This document shows, piece by piece, positions 24,394 to 45,093 of a stretch of DNA of 64,000 nucleotides. Source of the stretch: Halichondria panicea. Its lineage: Eukaryota; Porifera; Demospongiae; Suberitida; Halichondriidae. The stretch is taken from assembly GCF_963675165.1 (NCBI RefSeq), contig NC_087387.1, positions 2,531,501 through 2,595,500 on the forward strand. Reading direction: 5' to 3'. Each line of letters starts with the position of its first letter. Within the stretch, counting starts at the first letter, position 1. The notes beneath the pieces are model-generated. The model was not told the DNA's origin and searched no databases. It saw nothing but the letters and a program-made list of their open reading frames with translations. The translations under genes and the position numbers were made by a program.

Positions 24394-24505
24394 TTTTTTT
24401 TTTTGCACTCCATCTCGGGGCGTAAAACAGTAAACAAAAACAAAAACTAAAACTAAAGCAAACACAAAAGACAAAAAATAAAAAGAATTATAACAAGTAA
24501 GGTGT

Positions 24506-27500
24506 TCATTGTTGCAGCATTGATTCCACTGTAGCCAGCTCCGCAGCGATAATTGCCTTGCCGCGAGAAGATCTGGCTCCTCTTATTGCCTGGATCGAGG
24601 ATCTAAGCAGTGAATAGGAGAGGCGGCATCTTAGCCAGTTGAGGATTTTGCAGTACTGATTGCCCCATTTGTGCGAGAGCAGGGAAGCCAATCGTTTATA
24701 GAAGGTTGTGGCCTCTCTGCCCATCCCTCCAGTAGTGGACATTACCAAGGGTGTGAACGATGCATGTTCTATTTCTCGTACTCTCTGTTCATAGGATCTT
24801 TTCTTCTCTCTTTCATGTTTCTTGTAGCAAGCTGTTAGTGGGCCTTTGTTTGATGGGGCATGGGGATTGAACACTCTTACATCGAAGTAGGTCTTTTCCA
24901 GTCTGCCTCCCCATACCCCGTTTGCTGAGATGTCTAGACGAGCTCCCTCTTGAGTGTTGGCTGTAGCACACCAGAGTGTTTCGTCAGTAATTGGCTGCAG
25001 GTCCGGTTCTATGCGAACGTCGTTACATACTTCAGTGAGCAGGTCCGCGGTTAAGTCTCTTATCTCGTTGTGCCTAATAGTCGGAAAACCTCCTTTGGCA
25101 CACGAGAGAGCGTGTTCAGTAGAAAAGGCTTTGCCGCAGTCACAATTTGTTGGAGTGTTTGTTGGATTCCAGCCATATCTCAATGCTAGGGCATCTTGGA
25201 AAGCTCCCTTGTGTAGGGTAAAGCCATGTTCTGACAGTGGGAGTGCCGTCAGCCATGAGGAAGCTCCCTTCTCGCTGGCAAGATCCATTGCTCTTTGCAG
25301 AGTGTCTGGGAGAAGTTGATTTAGCTCAGTGGCTTTTAACTTGTTCTCATGGTTATTCAATCTCCTAACATCTTTCTTCTGGGCCAGTTGTGTGTCAAGA
25401 GTTTCCAATCTATAAGCATGGTCCTGCAATTGAATTCCATCAATGAGAGGCCCACAAATAGCTAGTGAGGATCGGAATTCCCTTTCTGCATGGAATGTTG
25501 ATGCCCAGTCCCCCTAGGCTGGCAGGTAGTGCATGTAGGGTTGTTTCGAGGTCATTTGGTGGTGGTCTCCCCGTAAGGGCTGGGATTAGGTTTGCTTGGA
25601 TACATTCGTCAAGCGGTTGTAACAGCTGACCAATGGCAGGCATTACTCTGCTCAGATAGGTCCATTTGCTCATTAATCCATGTGTTAGAGCCGCATATGA
25701 TGCGTGTGGTTGGGTTTTGGCAAACGAACTAAGGGTTGTGATATTTTCTGCCCATTTTGCCACTTTGGATTTCACATGTTCCTCCATGTACTTCTCTGTT
25801 CCAATGGCGGCTCCAAGATACGGTCTCCCCTCGGTCGTGATGTTTATCCCACTGTTTGCAATGGTAGATACCGAACACTGTGGATCTTTAACAACAAGCC
25901 AGGTTTTCGATGGGTTTGGGAAATAGCCAAATTTTGGTCCTTCCTCTCTCGGGGTGTCTCACCAGGTACTTAGTTGTTCTATCTGTCCGATAGCTGCAGA
26001 ATCATCTGCATACCACACTTGCTTACAATGGCCTTCCAGTTTTCTAATGAGGGGTATGGTTGCAAGGCCGTACATGGCCATTGCTAGAGGGTCCCCTTGT
26101 GTTGTTCCTCCTGTGATAGTAGAGTGTTTCCATCAACAAACAAATCTGTTGGTTGACGGTAAGTATTGATAAGAGCAGTTGCGATAGGAGGGCAGATTCT
26201 TCTTATGTTTTGTAGGTCTACTTGCCTATTTAGATAGTTAAAGGCGTTTGATGCATCAACGACTAACATGGCCTCATTTTCTCTCACTTCAAAGGTTGGT
26301 CTTGTCGCATGTACTGCTGCTTCTATACCTGACAGCTGCCCTCCACACAGCTGTTGGCAGCCACATGCTTGCTGGATGTCGTATTTCAGTAGCTAATCCT
26401 TCTTGCGGTGTCTCCAATCCCAATTGGGCGCACTCCTGGGTTTTTTGATAGGGCAATGAGACGGCATGCTAGTAGTGGTTTCATTGAGTTTGGGTCTACA
26501 TATGCAGAGCAGATTCTTTTGGCCACCCTTGCCAATGAATCGCAGAGATCACTTGAGGCCCCTTTGTAACTGGTGCAGAGCCTTCTCCACATGTGGGCAT
26601 CCAATCCAGAGGGACCTGCTGCCCCTCTTGTCTTAAGAGCACATGAACGGATGCTGTTGGAGGTGATCCCTTCGAATATTATCGGATGAGGTTCTTGTGG
26701 TTCATCTTCTGTGATACATTCCCTGTATGCTTCTTGGCCTTTAGGGTGCTTGCTGATGAGTATGTCTTTGACAGATTGTGAGGTTGGGTCGTTAGGATTT
26801 TCAAGATCATCAAGGTGAAGGATCAAGTTGCTTTCAGAGTTATTTAGCATATCCAGTGCCACCTTGCATTTTCCAGCAAACATCAAATTTGCGAAGGACC
26901 TGGCTGTATTTTCCTCGTGTTTGGGGTGTTTCTTGGGGAGTCTATTCTGAATGGCTTTGCCTTCATCCACCAGTTTGGAGAGATCCCCCATTCTCCAGAT
27001 TTCCATTCTTCTTTCTAGGCAAATCGTATGGTCCTTGTTTTTAGAAGTTTTGTGTGGTTTTTGCAGGAGAAGCAGTGGGAGGACAATTGTGGCCTTTAAA
27101 GCGATTGATTCCAGGGTAGATGACATACCAAATGCTAGGTACAGTCTTGCTAGCTCTCTTACGAATTCTTTCCCAGCTTTGTTCTGAGGTGGAATGAAGC
27201 TGTTCTTTCTCCAATGTACTACAACACGGTAAGCTTCTTCAAGAGATTGTGAGAAGTCAGTGGCACTAGATTCTCCCCATGTGAATGTAGGTGAACTCAT
27301 GGGTGTAAAACATGGTAGGGTAGGGCCTGGAGGGAATGCTGGAGGGCCATGAGAAGCTTGAGATGATGCTTAAGGAGAAGTTGGAGGGATTTGATTGCTT
27401 GGTGTAGCCAGGTTTGCACAGTTACCCAGTCTCTTAGGGAGGCAGTCAGAGCATTTTCTGTTTGCCTTTACACAGGCACAGCCCTTACAGAGACCAGTTC

Positions 27501-27522
27501 TGTTACATTTGCAACACACCAT
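24506..27522 (-). pseudogene. Reverse transcriptase polyprotein of retrotransposon 1, disrupted
   Basis: Reading minus strand from an ATG at 27522: a Cys-rich finger (CCKCNRTGLCKGCACVK, then CSDCLPKRLGNC), an in-frame TAA near 27372, then a long segment with LMFAGKCKVALDML, GAAGPSGLDAHMWRRLCTSY and CRLIALSKNPGVRPIGIGDT (27300-26386). After frame breaks come MLVVDASNAFNYLNRQ (RT motif A, about 26270), VWYADDSAAIGQIEQL (motif C, about 26010), ALTHGLMSKWTYLSRV (25787-25440), and a C-terminal domain (25429-24506) with LHKGAFQDALALRYGW, CDCGKAFSTEHALSC, GGFPTIRHNEIRDLTADLL and LDISANGVWGGRLEKTYFDV. The conserved Cys/His and RHNEIRD block suggests an RLE-like or other nuclease-type domain, which is my inference. 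Several frameshifts and stops make it non-functional. Confidence 0.8.
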
Positions 27523-27659
27523 CTTAAATCCAACCGCACCGGTCAGAGTCTATATAAGAGAGACTCTCCGCTCAGTTTAGTTTTGCACCTTCTTTTTAGT
27601 CAATTGTATAGCTTCTACTCTTTGGAGTAGGCCAAAAGATAAAGTAAGTTGGGGCTACT

Positions 27660-28041
27660 ATTCTTTTGAATAGGCCAACAAAAAAAATAAAAAAACAAAA
27701 CAAAATAAATAAATAAATAATAAAGAGGATAACCTCTCCCACTCAGTCTCAGTCTCTCAGCAGCTTTCAGTCTCTCAGGTTCTCAACAGTCTCTTTCAGG
27801 TCTCTTTCAGCAATCTCTTAGTCTCTCAGGTTTCTCAGCAGTCGATCTCTCAGGTCTCTCAGCTCAGCAATCTCTCAGTCTCAGTCTCTCAATCTCTCAG
27901 TCTCTCAGCAGTCTTTCTCCAAGTGCCGTTCCACACAGATGCTGCAAACACAAGGTGCGCTCTTATTAGAATTTCAGGTACTCAGCAGTCTCTTTCAGGT
28001 CTCTTTCAGCAATCCAATCCAATCCAATCCAATCCAATCCA
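27660..28041 (-). repeat. Low-complexity 5' end of retrotransposon 1
   Basis: On plus strand: AATAAATAAAT, then many CTCTCAGT/CTCAGCAG units, then five AATCC units up to the target duplication. It lies inside the duplicated target, so it belongs to the element and not to the satellite. Confidence 0.75.
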
Positions 28042-29722
28042 ATTACAGTGATTACACCCATTACGGTGATTACACTCATTACGGTGATTACACCCATTAC
28101 GGTGATTTCACTCATTACGATGATTACACCCATTACGGTGATTACACCCATTACGGTGATTACATACATTACGGTGATTACACCCATTACGGTGATTACA
28201 TACATTACGGTGATTACGGTGATTACACCCATTACATACATTACGGTGATTACATACATTACAGTGGTTACACCCATTACGGTGATTACATACATTACGG
28301 TGATTACACTCATTACGGTGATTACGATCATTACACCTATTACGGTGATTACACCCATTACGGTGATTACACTCATTACGATGATTACACCCATTACGGT
28401 GATTACACCCATTACGGTGATTACACTCATTACGGTGATTTCACTCATTACGATGATTACACCCATTACGGTTATTACACCCATTACAGTGATTACATAC
28501 ATTACGGTGATTACGGTGATTACACCCATTACATACATTACGGTGATTACATACCATTACGGTGATTACATACATTACGGTGATTACACCCATTACGGTG
28601 ATTACATACATTACGGTGATTACGGTGATTACACCCATTACATACATTACGGTGATTACATACATTACAGTGGTTACACCCATTACGGTGATTACATACA
28701 TTACGGTGATTACACTCATTACGGTGATTACGATCATTACACCTATTACGGTGATTACACCCATTACGGTGATTACACTCATTACGATGATTACACCCAT
28801 TACGGTGATTACACCCATTACGGTGATTACACTCATTACGGTGATTTCACTCATTACGATGATTACACCCATTACGGTTATTACACCCATTACGGTGATT
28901 ACATACATTACGGTGATTACGGTGATTACACCCATTACATACATTACGGTGATTACATACCATTACGGTGATTACATACATTACGGTGATTACACCCATT
29001 ACGGTGATTACATACATTACGGTGATTACGGTGATTACACCCATTACATACATTACGGTGATTACATACATTACAGTGGTTACACCCATTACGGTGATTA
29101 CATACATTACGGTGATTACACTCATTACGGTGATTACAATCATTACACCCATTACGGTGATTACACCCATTATGGTGATTACACTCATTACGATGATTAC
29201 ACCCATTACGGTGATTACACCCATTACGGTGATTACATACATTACGGTGATTACGGTGATTACACCCATTACATACATTACGGTGATTACATACATTACA
29301 GTGATTACACCCATTACGGTGATTACATACATTACGGTGATTACGGTGATTACGATCATTACACCCATTACAGTAATTACACCCATTACGGTGATTACAT
29401 ACATTACGGTGATTACGGTGATTACACCCATTACATACATTACGGTGATTGCACCCATTATGGTGATTACACCCATTACGGTGATTACATACATTACGGT
29501 GATTACACCCATTACGGTGATTACATACATTACGGTGATTACACCCATTACTATGATTACACTCATTACAGTGATTACACTCATTACAGTGATTACATGC
29601 ATTACGGTGATTACACTCATTACGGTGATTACACCCATTACGGTGATTACACTCATTACGGTGATTACACCCATTACGGTGATTACACTCATTACGATGA
29701 TTACACCCATTACGGTGATTAC
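28042..29722. repeat. ATTAC satellite, block 3
   Basis: About 1.7 kb of the same monomers with a local higher-order repeat of about 406 bp. The rare variants GGTGATTTCACTC and ACATACCATTACGG recur near 28103, 28436, 28554, 28842 and 28960. Block 3 ends at the poly(T) of the second retroelement. Confidence 0.95.
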
Positions 29723-30658
29723 TTTTTTTTTTTTTTTTTTTTTTAATAAAAGTTACTCATGTAGGGTACTAATCTAGGCAAGACAAAATAATAAAGAGTA
29801 CAACAAGAAAAACAAAAACAAAAATTATACAAAAAGGAAAAATATACTTGTTAGTCCATTTGGCATAAGTGTGCCTCGGCCGACACCAAATCCATTGGTG
29901 GGATGGTCTTGATGGCACGACCACGGGAGGACCGGGAGCCTCGAACACATTGTATAGCAGATCTGAGCAGACTATATGATAGGGAGCATCTTAGCCAGTT
30001 TATGACCTGGTGGTATGGTTGGTCCCATTTCTCAGCTAGGAGGGAAGCCAATCTTTTGTAGAACACTGTTGCTTCTTTTCCTAGCCCCCCACTTGCGGAG
30101 AGCACTAAGGGGGTGAAGGACGCATGTTCCACCTCCCTCACTCTTTGCTCATAGGCTCTTTTCTTCTCTAGTTCGTGTTTTCTGAAGCACTGCTCCAGGC
30201 TCGTGTTCCTGTTCGATGGTGCGTGGGGGTTAAACACTCTGACATCTACAAAGGTTCTCTCCAGTCTTCCTCCCCAGAAGCCGTTTGCCGCGATGTCTAG
30301 TCGGGCGTTATCCGTCGTAATGGCGGTGCGTCTTGCCATGGTCTCCGAGGAGAGTGGTTGGAGATCCGGTTCCACACACACGTCATTGCAGACTTCCGTC
30401 ATTAGGGTGGCAGTTAGATCTCTGATCTCGTTGTGGCGTATTGACGGGAATCCACCTCTTGGGCAGGAGAGAGCATGTTCGATAGTGAAATTTGCACCAC
30501 AGACACAGTTTGTAGCAGTGTTTGGCGGACACCATCCATATCTCAGGGCCAGAGCGTCTACAAACGCGCCTTTGTGTAGGCAGAACCCATGCTCCTCCAG
30601 AGGCAACGTCGTCAACCAGCTTGAGGAGCCCTTTTCCTTTGCTAGATCCATGGCTGAT
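29723..30658 (-). mobile_element. Poly(A) retrotransposon 2 in the satellite, 5'-truncated
   Basis: A tract of 22 T followed by about 0.9 kb encoding on minus strand (30651-29851) only the C-terminal domain of the same family as retrotransposon 1: LHKGAFVDALALRYGWCPPN, CVCGANFTIEHALSC, GGFPSIRHNEIRDLTATLM, LDIAANGFWGGRLERTFVDV and VREVEHASFTPLVLSASGGL. This frame is intact to its stop. Satellite lies on both sides, and GGTGATTAC occurs immediately outside both ends (29714-29722 and 30659-30667), consistent with a target duplication. Confidence 0.88.
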
Positions 30659-31056
30659 GGTGATTACACCCATTACTATGATTACACTCATTACGATGAT
30701 TACACCCATTACGGTGATTACACCCATTACGGTGATTACGGTGATTACACACATTACAGTGATTACACCCATTACGGTGATTACGGTGATTACACTCATT
30801 ACGGTGATTACGATCATTACACCCATTACGGTGATTACATACATTACGGTGATTACACCCATTACGGTGATTACATACATTACGGTGATTACACCCATTA
30901 CGGTGATTACATACATTACGGTGATTACACCCATTACGGTGATTACATACATTACGGTGATTACACCCATTACGGTGATTACATACATTACAGTGATTAC
31001 ACCCATTACGGTGATTACACCCATTACGGTGATTACACACATTACGGTGATTACAC
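30659..31056. repeat. ATTAC satellite, block 4
   Basis: About 0.4 kb, the right-hand end of the array, fading into diverged sequence (GATTCATGACATCATTACAA). Confidence 0.93.
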
Positions 31057-32116
31057 GATTCATGACATCATTACAATGACATCACTGCTTTCTCCTAGTA
31101 CTTTCACTTTCTAGATACACTTTACATGAGCCCACTACCTTAATGCCAGCTAAGCCTGGATTGATTTAGTTTTTGTGAGAAACCTCGTAGAGAACTGAAC
31201 GCTGTGTGTGTCTGTATCTTGTGTGTTGTTTGGTTGTTATTGCTACCGTGAATAGCTATAGTCCTACCTCAGTAGTCCTATCTAGAGTGTTGTATCGGTG
31301 ACAATATACTACAGCCACGTGGAGCCCTGGAAAGAGACTCCACACTGGCTCTACTATGTACCTACTCCGCGGTTCCATCAGCCATTGCATATGTCAGCCT
31401 GGTGTCGTACTTGTAATACTCCAGGCCAGTGCATGTCACCCAGGTGCCGTATTTGTCGGTATAAGATTCTAAGCTTCTTTACTCACTCTGCTGTGATCCT
31501 ATATCTATATATGATTGTCCTCTCTGTAAATTACTTTTCATCGCCCTTCGTAGTTACTGCTATAAGTTTCCTATATACATACTATAGTACACATGCGCAA
31601 GCGAAGTATACGGTAGTGTGTTTACTTGGAATGCCATTACAACCCCTAGTAATTTTAGATTTTTTACAACAATCATGGTCGATCATTACCCACTCTTAAT
31701 TTTCCTGTGATTCTGGATTCTGCCTGCATGCAGCAAAACAAGATGTTTATCATGATAATTATGATGATTCAGTATGTGTGCATGTATATATAGTAGCTTT
31801 ATGTTGTGTATAGCTTTGGCATCTCCACCGATGCATCTGCACCCGTGTTGCTTTCATTAGTTTAGTCCCTGCTAATTGAATCGCTGATAATCAGCTTCGG
31901 GAATCCATGCTACTGCTTTTCATATTGATTTGTACAAACGTTGTGAGACACACATGTATTTACAGGTCTATCTACAGCTGCTGCATGATCGTAAGGGTTT
32001 AGTATACTTACGTGTTTTTAGTTGACGACATATCATCACGATCTGTTGTGTAACTGTTAATACATGCACTGTGTATTATAATTATCTTAATCCTCCATCC
32101 ACACATCACGGTATAG
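31057..32116. other. Spacer upstream of the death-domain exon
   Basis: No exon could be proven. A Cys-rich open stretch near 31385-31470 (CRTCNTPGQCMSPRCRICR), ending at a possible GTATAA donor, could be an upstream exon but has no support beyond composition. Confidence 0.4.
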
Positions 32117-32421
32117 GTCAACGTCCTAATATAGTACAGCTACGCAGTTTCAAATTGAATGACAATCGAGTTATTGATATTGTCACTGAAGTCGGATCGA
32201 ACTACAAAAAATTTGGAGAGCTTCTTCTGGAAAGTGAAACTGAAGTGAACATAATTGAAATGAGTAGCCACTATGACCCAAAGACTATTGTGGATAAAAT
32301 CCTGTGTGAATGGATAGCTGGTAAAGGAAGACATCCACTAACTTGGCAGACACTGGTGGATACTATTGAAGAATCTGACTTAAGAACTTTGGCGTCAGAT
32401 CTCCGAGGACACCTTTCATAA
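32117..32421 (+). CDS. Death-domain protein, C-terminal exon
   Basis: Open after a TATAG acceptor and ending in TAA. The roughly 100-residue frame has the helical spacing of a death-fold domain: an N-terminal 'IVTEVGSNYKKFGELL' helix pair, 'PKTIVDKILCEWIAGKG', then 'PLTWQTLVDTIEE' and 'LRTLASDLRGHLS'. The W...G...TW..L...L pattern is characteristic of death domains, which mediate homotypic assembly in apoptotic and innate signalling. The exon begins in phase 1, so at least one upstream exon exists but was not found, and the receptor or adaptor identity is unknown. The family call rests on recognition by eye. Confidence 0.6.
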
Positions 32422-33558
32422 GAAGAATTGTAACAGTTATTATATAATTATTATACCAAGGGCTTATACTATATAAAGAGAAGAGGGCATGCACCTCAGA
32501 CCCATCAAAATTCATAATTATCTGACAGTGTTAGTATCTAGTGGGAAAATGTACAGTGCCTTTAGTCTATAGAGTAAATAAACGCAATTTGGTACGTGTT
32601 AGTACATAAATGTAAATATTTTGAGATTGGAATATTTCTAAGAAAATATGATGATACCATTGTGTTGGTGAACAAATTATCTAAAACATATACAAAAATA
32701 TTTCCATGGCAACCAAAGGTGGTGGGTATGTGGTGGTTTATAAAACACCAACATTTTTCAATAGTGGACAATCGCTTAGCGATGGAAAAGACCAATTGTT
32801 TTCGGCTAAGGTATGGAACTTTGGCACAACATTCCTGAATAGTTTAGCTAACATATGCATGATTACGTATAGCTTACATAAGTACACATACTGATTAATA
32901 CTCAATTATGGGATATTTTAGGTGCCTTTTCGCTTAGCGATGGAACTCAAGCAAATTTGTCGGCTAAGGTCTAATTGTTTTTGCACATTAATTGTTAATA
33001 AATTTTCTATCTTTTGATACAAAAAAGTTGTCCTGCAATACTTTAGTTCCAGAGATATTTCATATTACACATATATTTTACGATCACCCCCATTTTTACC
33101 TAAAATGATTTCCCACTACAACAACTTTTGGGGAAATATTTTCAAATAAGGTTGTAGCTTATTTATTCACCTACACAATGGTATCAGCACAATTTCTTAG
33201 AAATGTTCCAATCTTGAGATACATTTAAGTACAACTACTCACTCTGTGGTTAAATTTACTCTCAAAGCTGAAGGCACTGTAGAGGAATCTATTTGGTGGT
33301 AGGAGGGGGTGTTTCATGGCAGCACCAATCAGATTGCAGAGTTCTTACAACCAGGACAGGAAATCAAATAACAAACAGCGCAGCAACACACACAGCCAAA
33401 CTGGTCTGCTGCATGGCCCATGAAAGGCCACTATAGATAGGGCGGAAAGGGATGTGTTCTTTTAATTCTAATTAGATCTATAAAAAAAACTATATAGATC
33501 TAGGTCTAGCTGATGAACGTACCCGGCTACAACTACAGCTACAAAGCACTCTGTTTGA
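32422..33558. other. Intergenic region, AT-rich
   Basis: Two related segments (near 32768 and 32927) share CGCTTAGCGATGGAA and TCGGCTAAGGT, a diverged repeat. No exon was recognised. Confidence 0.45.
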
Positions 33559-42573
<9,015 letters not shown>

Positions 42574-43999
42574 CTGTGAGAAAATTTAATTCTTCGATTC
42601 GGTCCCTGCATTCATTTGACTGACATCAGCTTTAACAGTTAATTTCATAATTGCATTTTAAAACAGTTTTTTTGCACTATGATGTATATATATTTTTTCT
42701 TTGCTATGATAAATACAGTATAGATACAAATGTTTAAAGGAAGAAGGATTGGTACCGGAGTGGTGCACGTGATGCTTTCACATTGGATCTGCAAGTCACA
42801 GAGGAGGTCTGACACGAGTACCTCAATTAGGCTAAAATTGAGGTAATTAGTCACATGCAACAATGACTTTACTGTTGAATTTTGCACCTGACCAAGCCTA
42901 ATCGAGGTACTTGTACCTCCTCGGATCTGCAGTGTATAGTGGGGCCTCGAAAACTATTCGCCTTTCACCCTATAAATGGGGCTATTTTGTCGGGAACTCA
43001 CTCAAAATAAGAAAGTTGTGTTCCCTAGCTCGAGACATCAGCAATTTATAACAAGCCATGCATGCGCGTGCTAATGACTGACCACACCCAGTGAAAAGAG
43101 ATTTCCAAAGTTTTATATACTATTATTTTAACTTTTAAGCGTGCTGGTTAAAATTTATAGCTATACTACAATAGGTATAGATCCTTTAAATATAAGCAGA
43201 CTGGTTATTATATGCACTGTGTGTAGAAATATAGGCCATCAGCTTGGCCATAGACGGCCGGCCGCGCCCATCTATAGCTTTGGCTTGTGGAGACAGCCTC
43301 GAATGAATCACGGGGTAAAGTAGACTGATGTTACTCAAGGGATCTACATGCGTGAGCATGCATGCATACAATTATAGAGTTGTATATATAATTTATATAT
43401 ACCGGTTTCTCACATTGATAAATTGCGTATAATGAACAGTGAGTTGCATGCCCTTGGTTATACGATAGATAGAAAGGAAAAGGGATTGGGAACGAAGGTA
43501 TCATAAAAATGGGGGCATGAATACGAAATTTGCTGAGTCTGAAAATAGGCCGAGTTGCATGCCCCACCTATTCGGGTGAGGGCATGAATGCATGTGCTAT
43601 GATTTGAATCGTAAAAATACCCAGATTTTGTATATAGAATGGCAGGGTAGATCCAGGGGAGGGGAATATATCCTCCTTAATACCAAATTCTATCAGTTAT
43701 AGCGCTATAGCTAGCTACTTACGAAGCGTGATCCCTATATATACATAATAATTATAGTAAGATGTTCCTTCTCTCTATTTTTACGGTACATGATAAAAAA
43801 ATCATGCATGTGCAAGTGGCCATTACTACGTTTATATATATACACACACACAAGAATAATAGCTTTTATACGCGATGATTGGAGACCACACCTTCAAGTA
43901 TGCATGAGGTCAAATAAGTTTCCTGGACATGGGCAGTATGACTGTTATTAAAGCTAGATATTGCTAGATATTGCTCCATCATTCTATCATAGATACTAC
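42574..43999. other. Intergenic region, no gene seen
   Basis: AT-rich with TATATA tracts. An inverted pair GAGTACCTCAATTAGGC and CCTAATCGAGGTACTTGTAC occurs near 42815 and 42897. No exon was recognised. Confidence 0.45.
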
Positions 44000-44059
44000 T
44001 AGCCTCGATTCCAGGCCGCTTGAACAAGGCCTTGTTCAAGCGGCCTGGAATCGAGGCTA
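44000..44059. mobile_element. Minimal MULE-like element: 60-bp perfect palindrome with 9-bp duplication
   Basis: TAGCCTCGATTCCAGGCCGC is followed by TTGAACAAGG and then the exact inverse of all 30 bases. The flanks are AGATACTAC on both sides (43991-43999 and 44060-44068). The element consists only of fused terminal repeats. Confidence 0.93.
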
Positions 44060-44225
44060 AGATACTACATGTATACGATTCTATACTCTGCAAAATCATT
44101 AAAGTATTTCAAGACAGTGAACCAACCACCATCAGAGGACGAATCTGATCACACTCTACCGGGTAAAAATACTTTACAATAATTATAATAAGAATCCCTA
44201 AATAATTAAACTAATCGTCTATACT

Positions 44226-44939
44226 ATGGTTTCGATACAGAATGATGTTCTTGGTGATTGCACTAGCCTCGACGAGAGCCTTGGTAAGAACTTTGATGAG
44301 AACCTTGAGAACCGAGGAGATGTGGTCGACAAATCCATCGAAGCAATGTTCCTGCTGATACTCCATCACAGTTCTACTGTCGTTCGATATCGATCCCGGT
44401 ACTCGACCATCTGCTCAGAGATGAAATCTCGCTTCAGCGCCCATCAGAAAACAGCTCTACAAGGTCTCTCCATAGTTCCATCAATTATGGTGGGCCTCTT
44501 GGCAGAAGATTACAGCTCCAAAGTCAGCCAACTAGTTGACCTGTACAAGGATGATCTCCCATCACCAACCCGCATCGAGAGTGAGCTACACTGCTGGCAG
44601 ATGAAGTGGAAGCAATACTGTAAGGACCATGGAGATAGTAGCCTTCCACGAAGTCCTACTGTTACTCTCAAGCACGCCACGACCATGTTCCCCAATATCA
44701 GAGCCTTGGTTAGTATATTGTGCACTCTGCCTGTCACTAGCTGCTCAGCAGAGAGGTCTTTCAGTGGTCTAAAAAGAATTAAGACGGCAGTACGATCATC
44801 TATGACAACAGAACGACTAACTGGACTATCACTTCTACACATACACCGTGACATACCTGTAAATATTGATGTAGCTATAGATGAGTTTTGTAGGCGTCAT
44901 CCAAGAAGGATGCAGATGGTAGATCTGCTTGAAGATTGA
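44226..44939 (+). CDS. hAT-type transposase, C-terminal fragment (ZMYM1-like)
   Basis: An uninterrupted frame of 237 codons. Its last third contains FPNIRALVSILCTLPVTSCS, AERSFSGLKRIKTAVRSSM and TTERLTGLSLLHIHRD, the hATC dimerisation domain of hAT transposases and zinc-finger MYM-type 1-like proteins. The upstream part of about 120 residues has the alpha-helical style of the preceding transposase core, but the N-terminal zinc finger and the catalytic Asp region are missing. The frame could be preceded by an exon, since a CAG acceptor sits at 44240. No terminal inverted repeats were located, so autonomy is unlikely. Confidence 0.7.
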   Translation: MVSIQNDVLGDCTSLDESLGKNFDENLENRGDVVDKSIEAMFLLILHHSSTVVRYRSRYSTICSEMKSRFSAHQKTALQGLSIVPSIMVGLLAEDYSSKVSQLVDLYKDDLPSPTRIESELHCWQMKWKQYCKDHGDSSLPRSPTVTLKHATTMFPNIRALVSILCTLPVTSCSAERSFSGLKRIKTAVRSSMTTERLTGLSLLHIHRDIPVNIDVAIDEFCRRHPRRMQMVDLLED

Positions 44940-45093
44940 TTGTCTTTGTCCTATTGTCAAAGGCGTGTTGTCATGCGCAGTAACACTAATGCAGGAGTGG
45001 CTTCCTGCACGGTGGGCGCGGCTTCCGGTGCGTGGGCGTACCCCAAATTTTTAGCGCTGTCGCGCGACCTGAGCACCCTCCTACCAGAGATTC

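Larger units (their letters stand above)
24394..28041 (-). mobile_element. Poly(A) retrotransposon 1 inserted in the satellite (nearly full length, broken frames)
   Basis: Flanked by a 14-bp duplication ATTACAGTGATTAC (24380-24393 and 28042-28055). In minus sense it starts with about five GGATT units and a GA-rich stretch, encodes an RT polyprotein, and ends in an 11-nt poly(A). It splits one satellite array into blocks 2 and 3. With RT motifs, a poly(A) end and no LTR it behaves as a target-primed retroelement. The protein family is widespread in cnidarian and sponge genomes; its formal clade was not identified. Confidence 0.88.

Noticed and set aside
16841-31056. CRISPR-like array
   Set aside because: Units are directly abutting 9/18-bp tandem repeats without unique spacers, in a eukaryotic context.
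31298-31699. 133-codon frame with a Cys-rich segment
   Set aside because: Composition changes sharply within it and there is no splice-consistent link to the death-domain exon.
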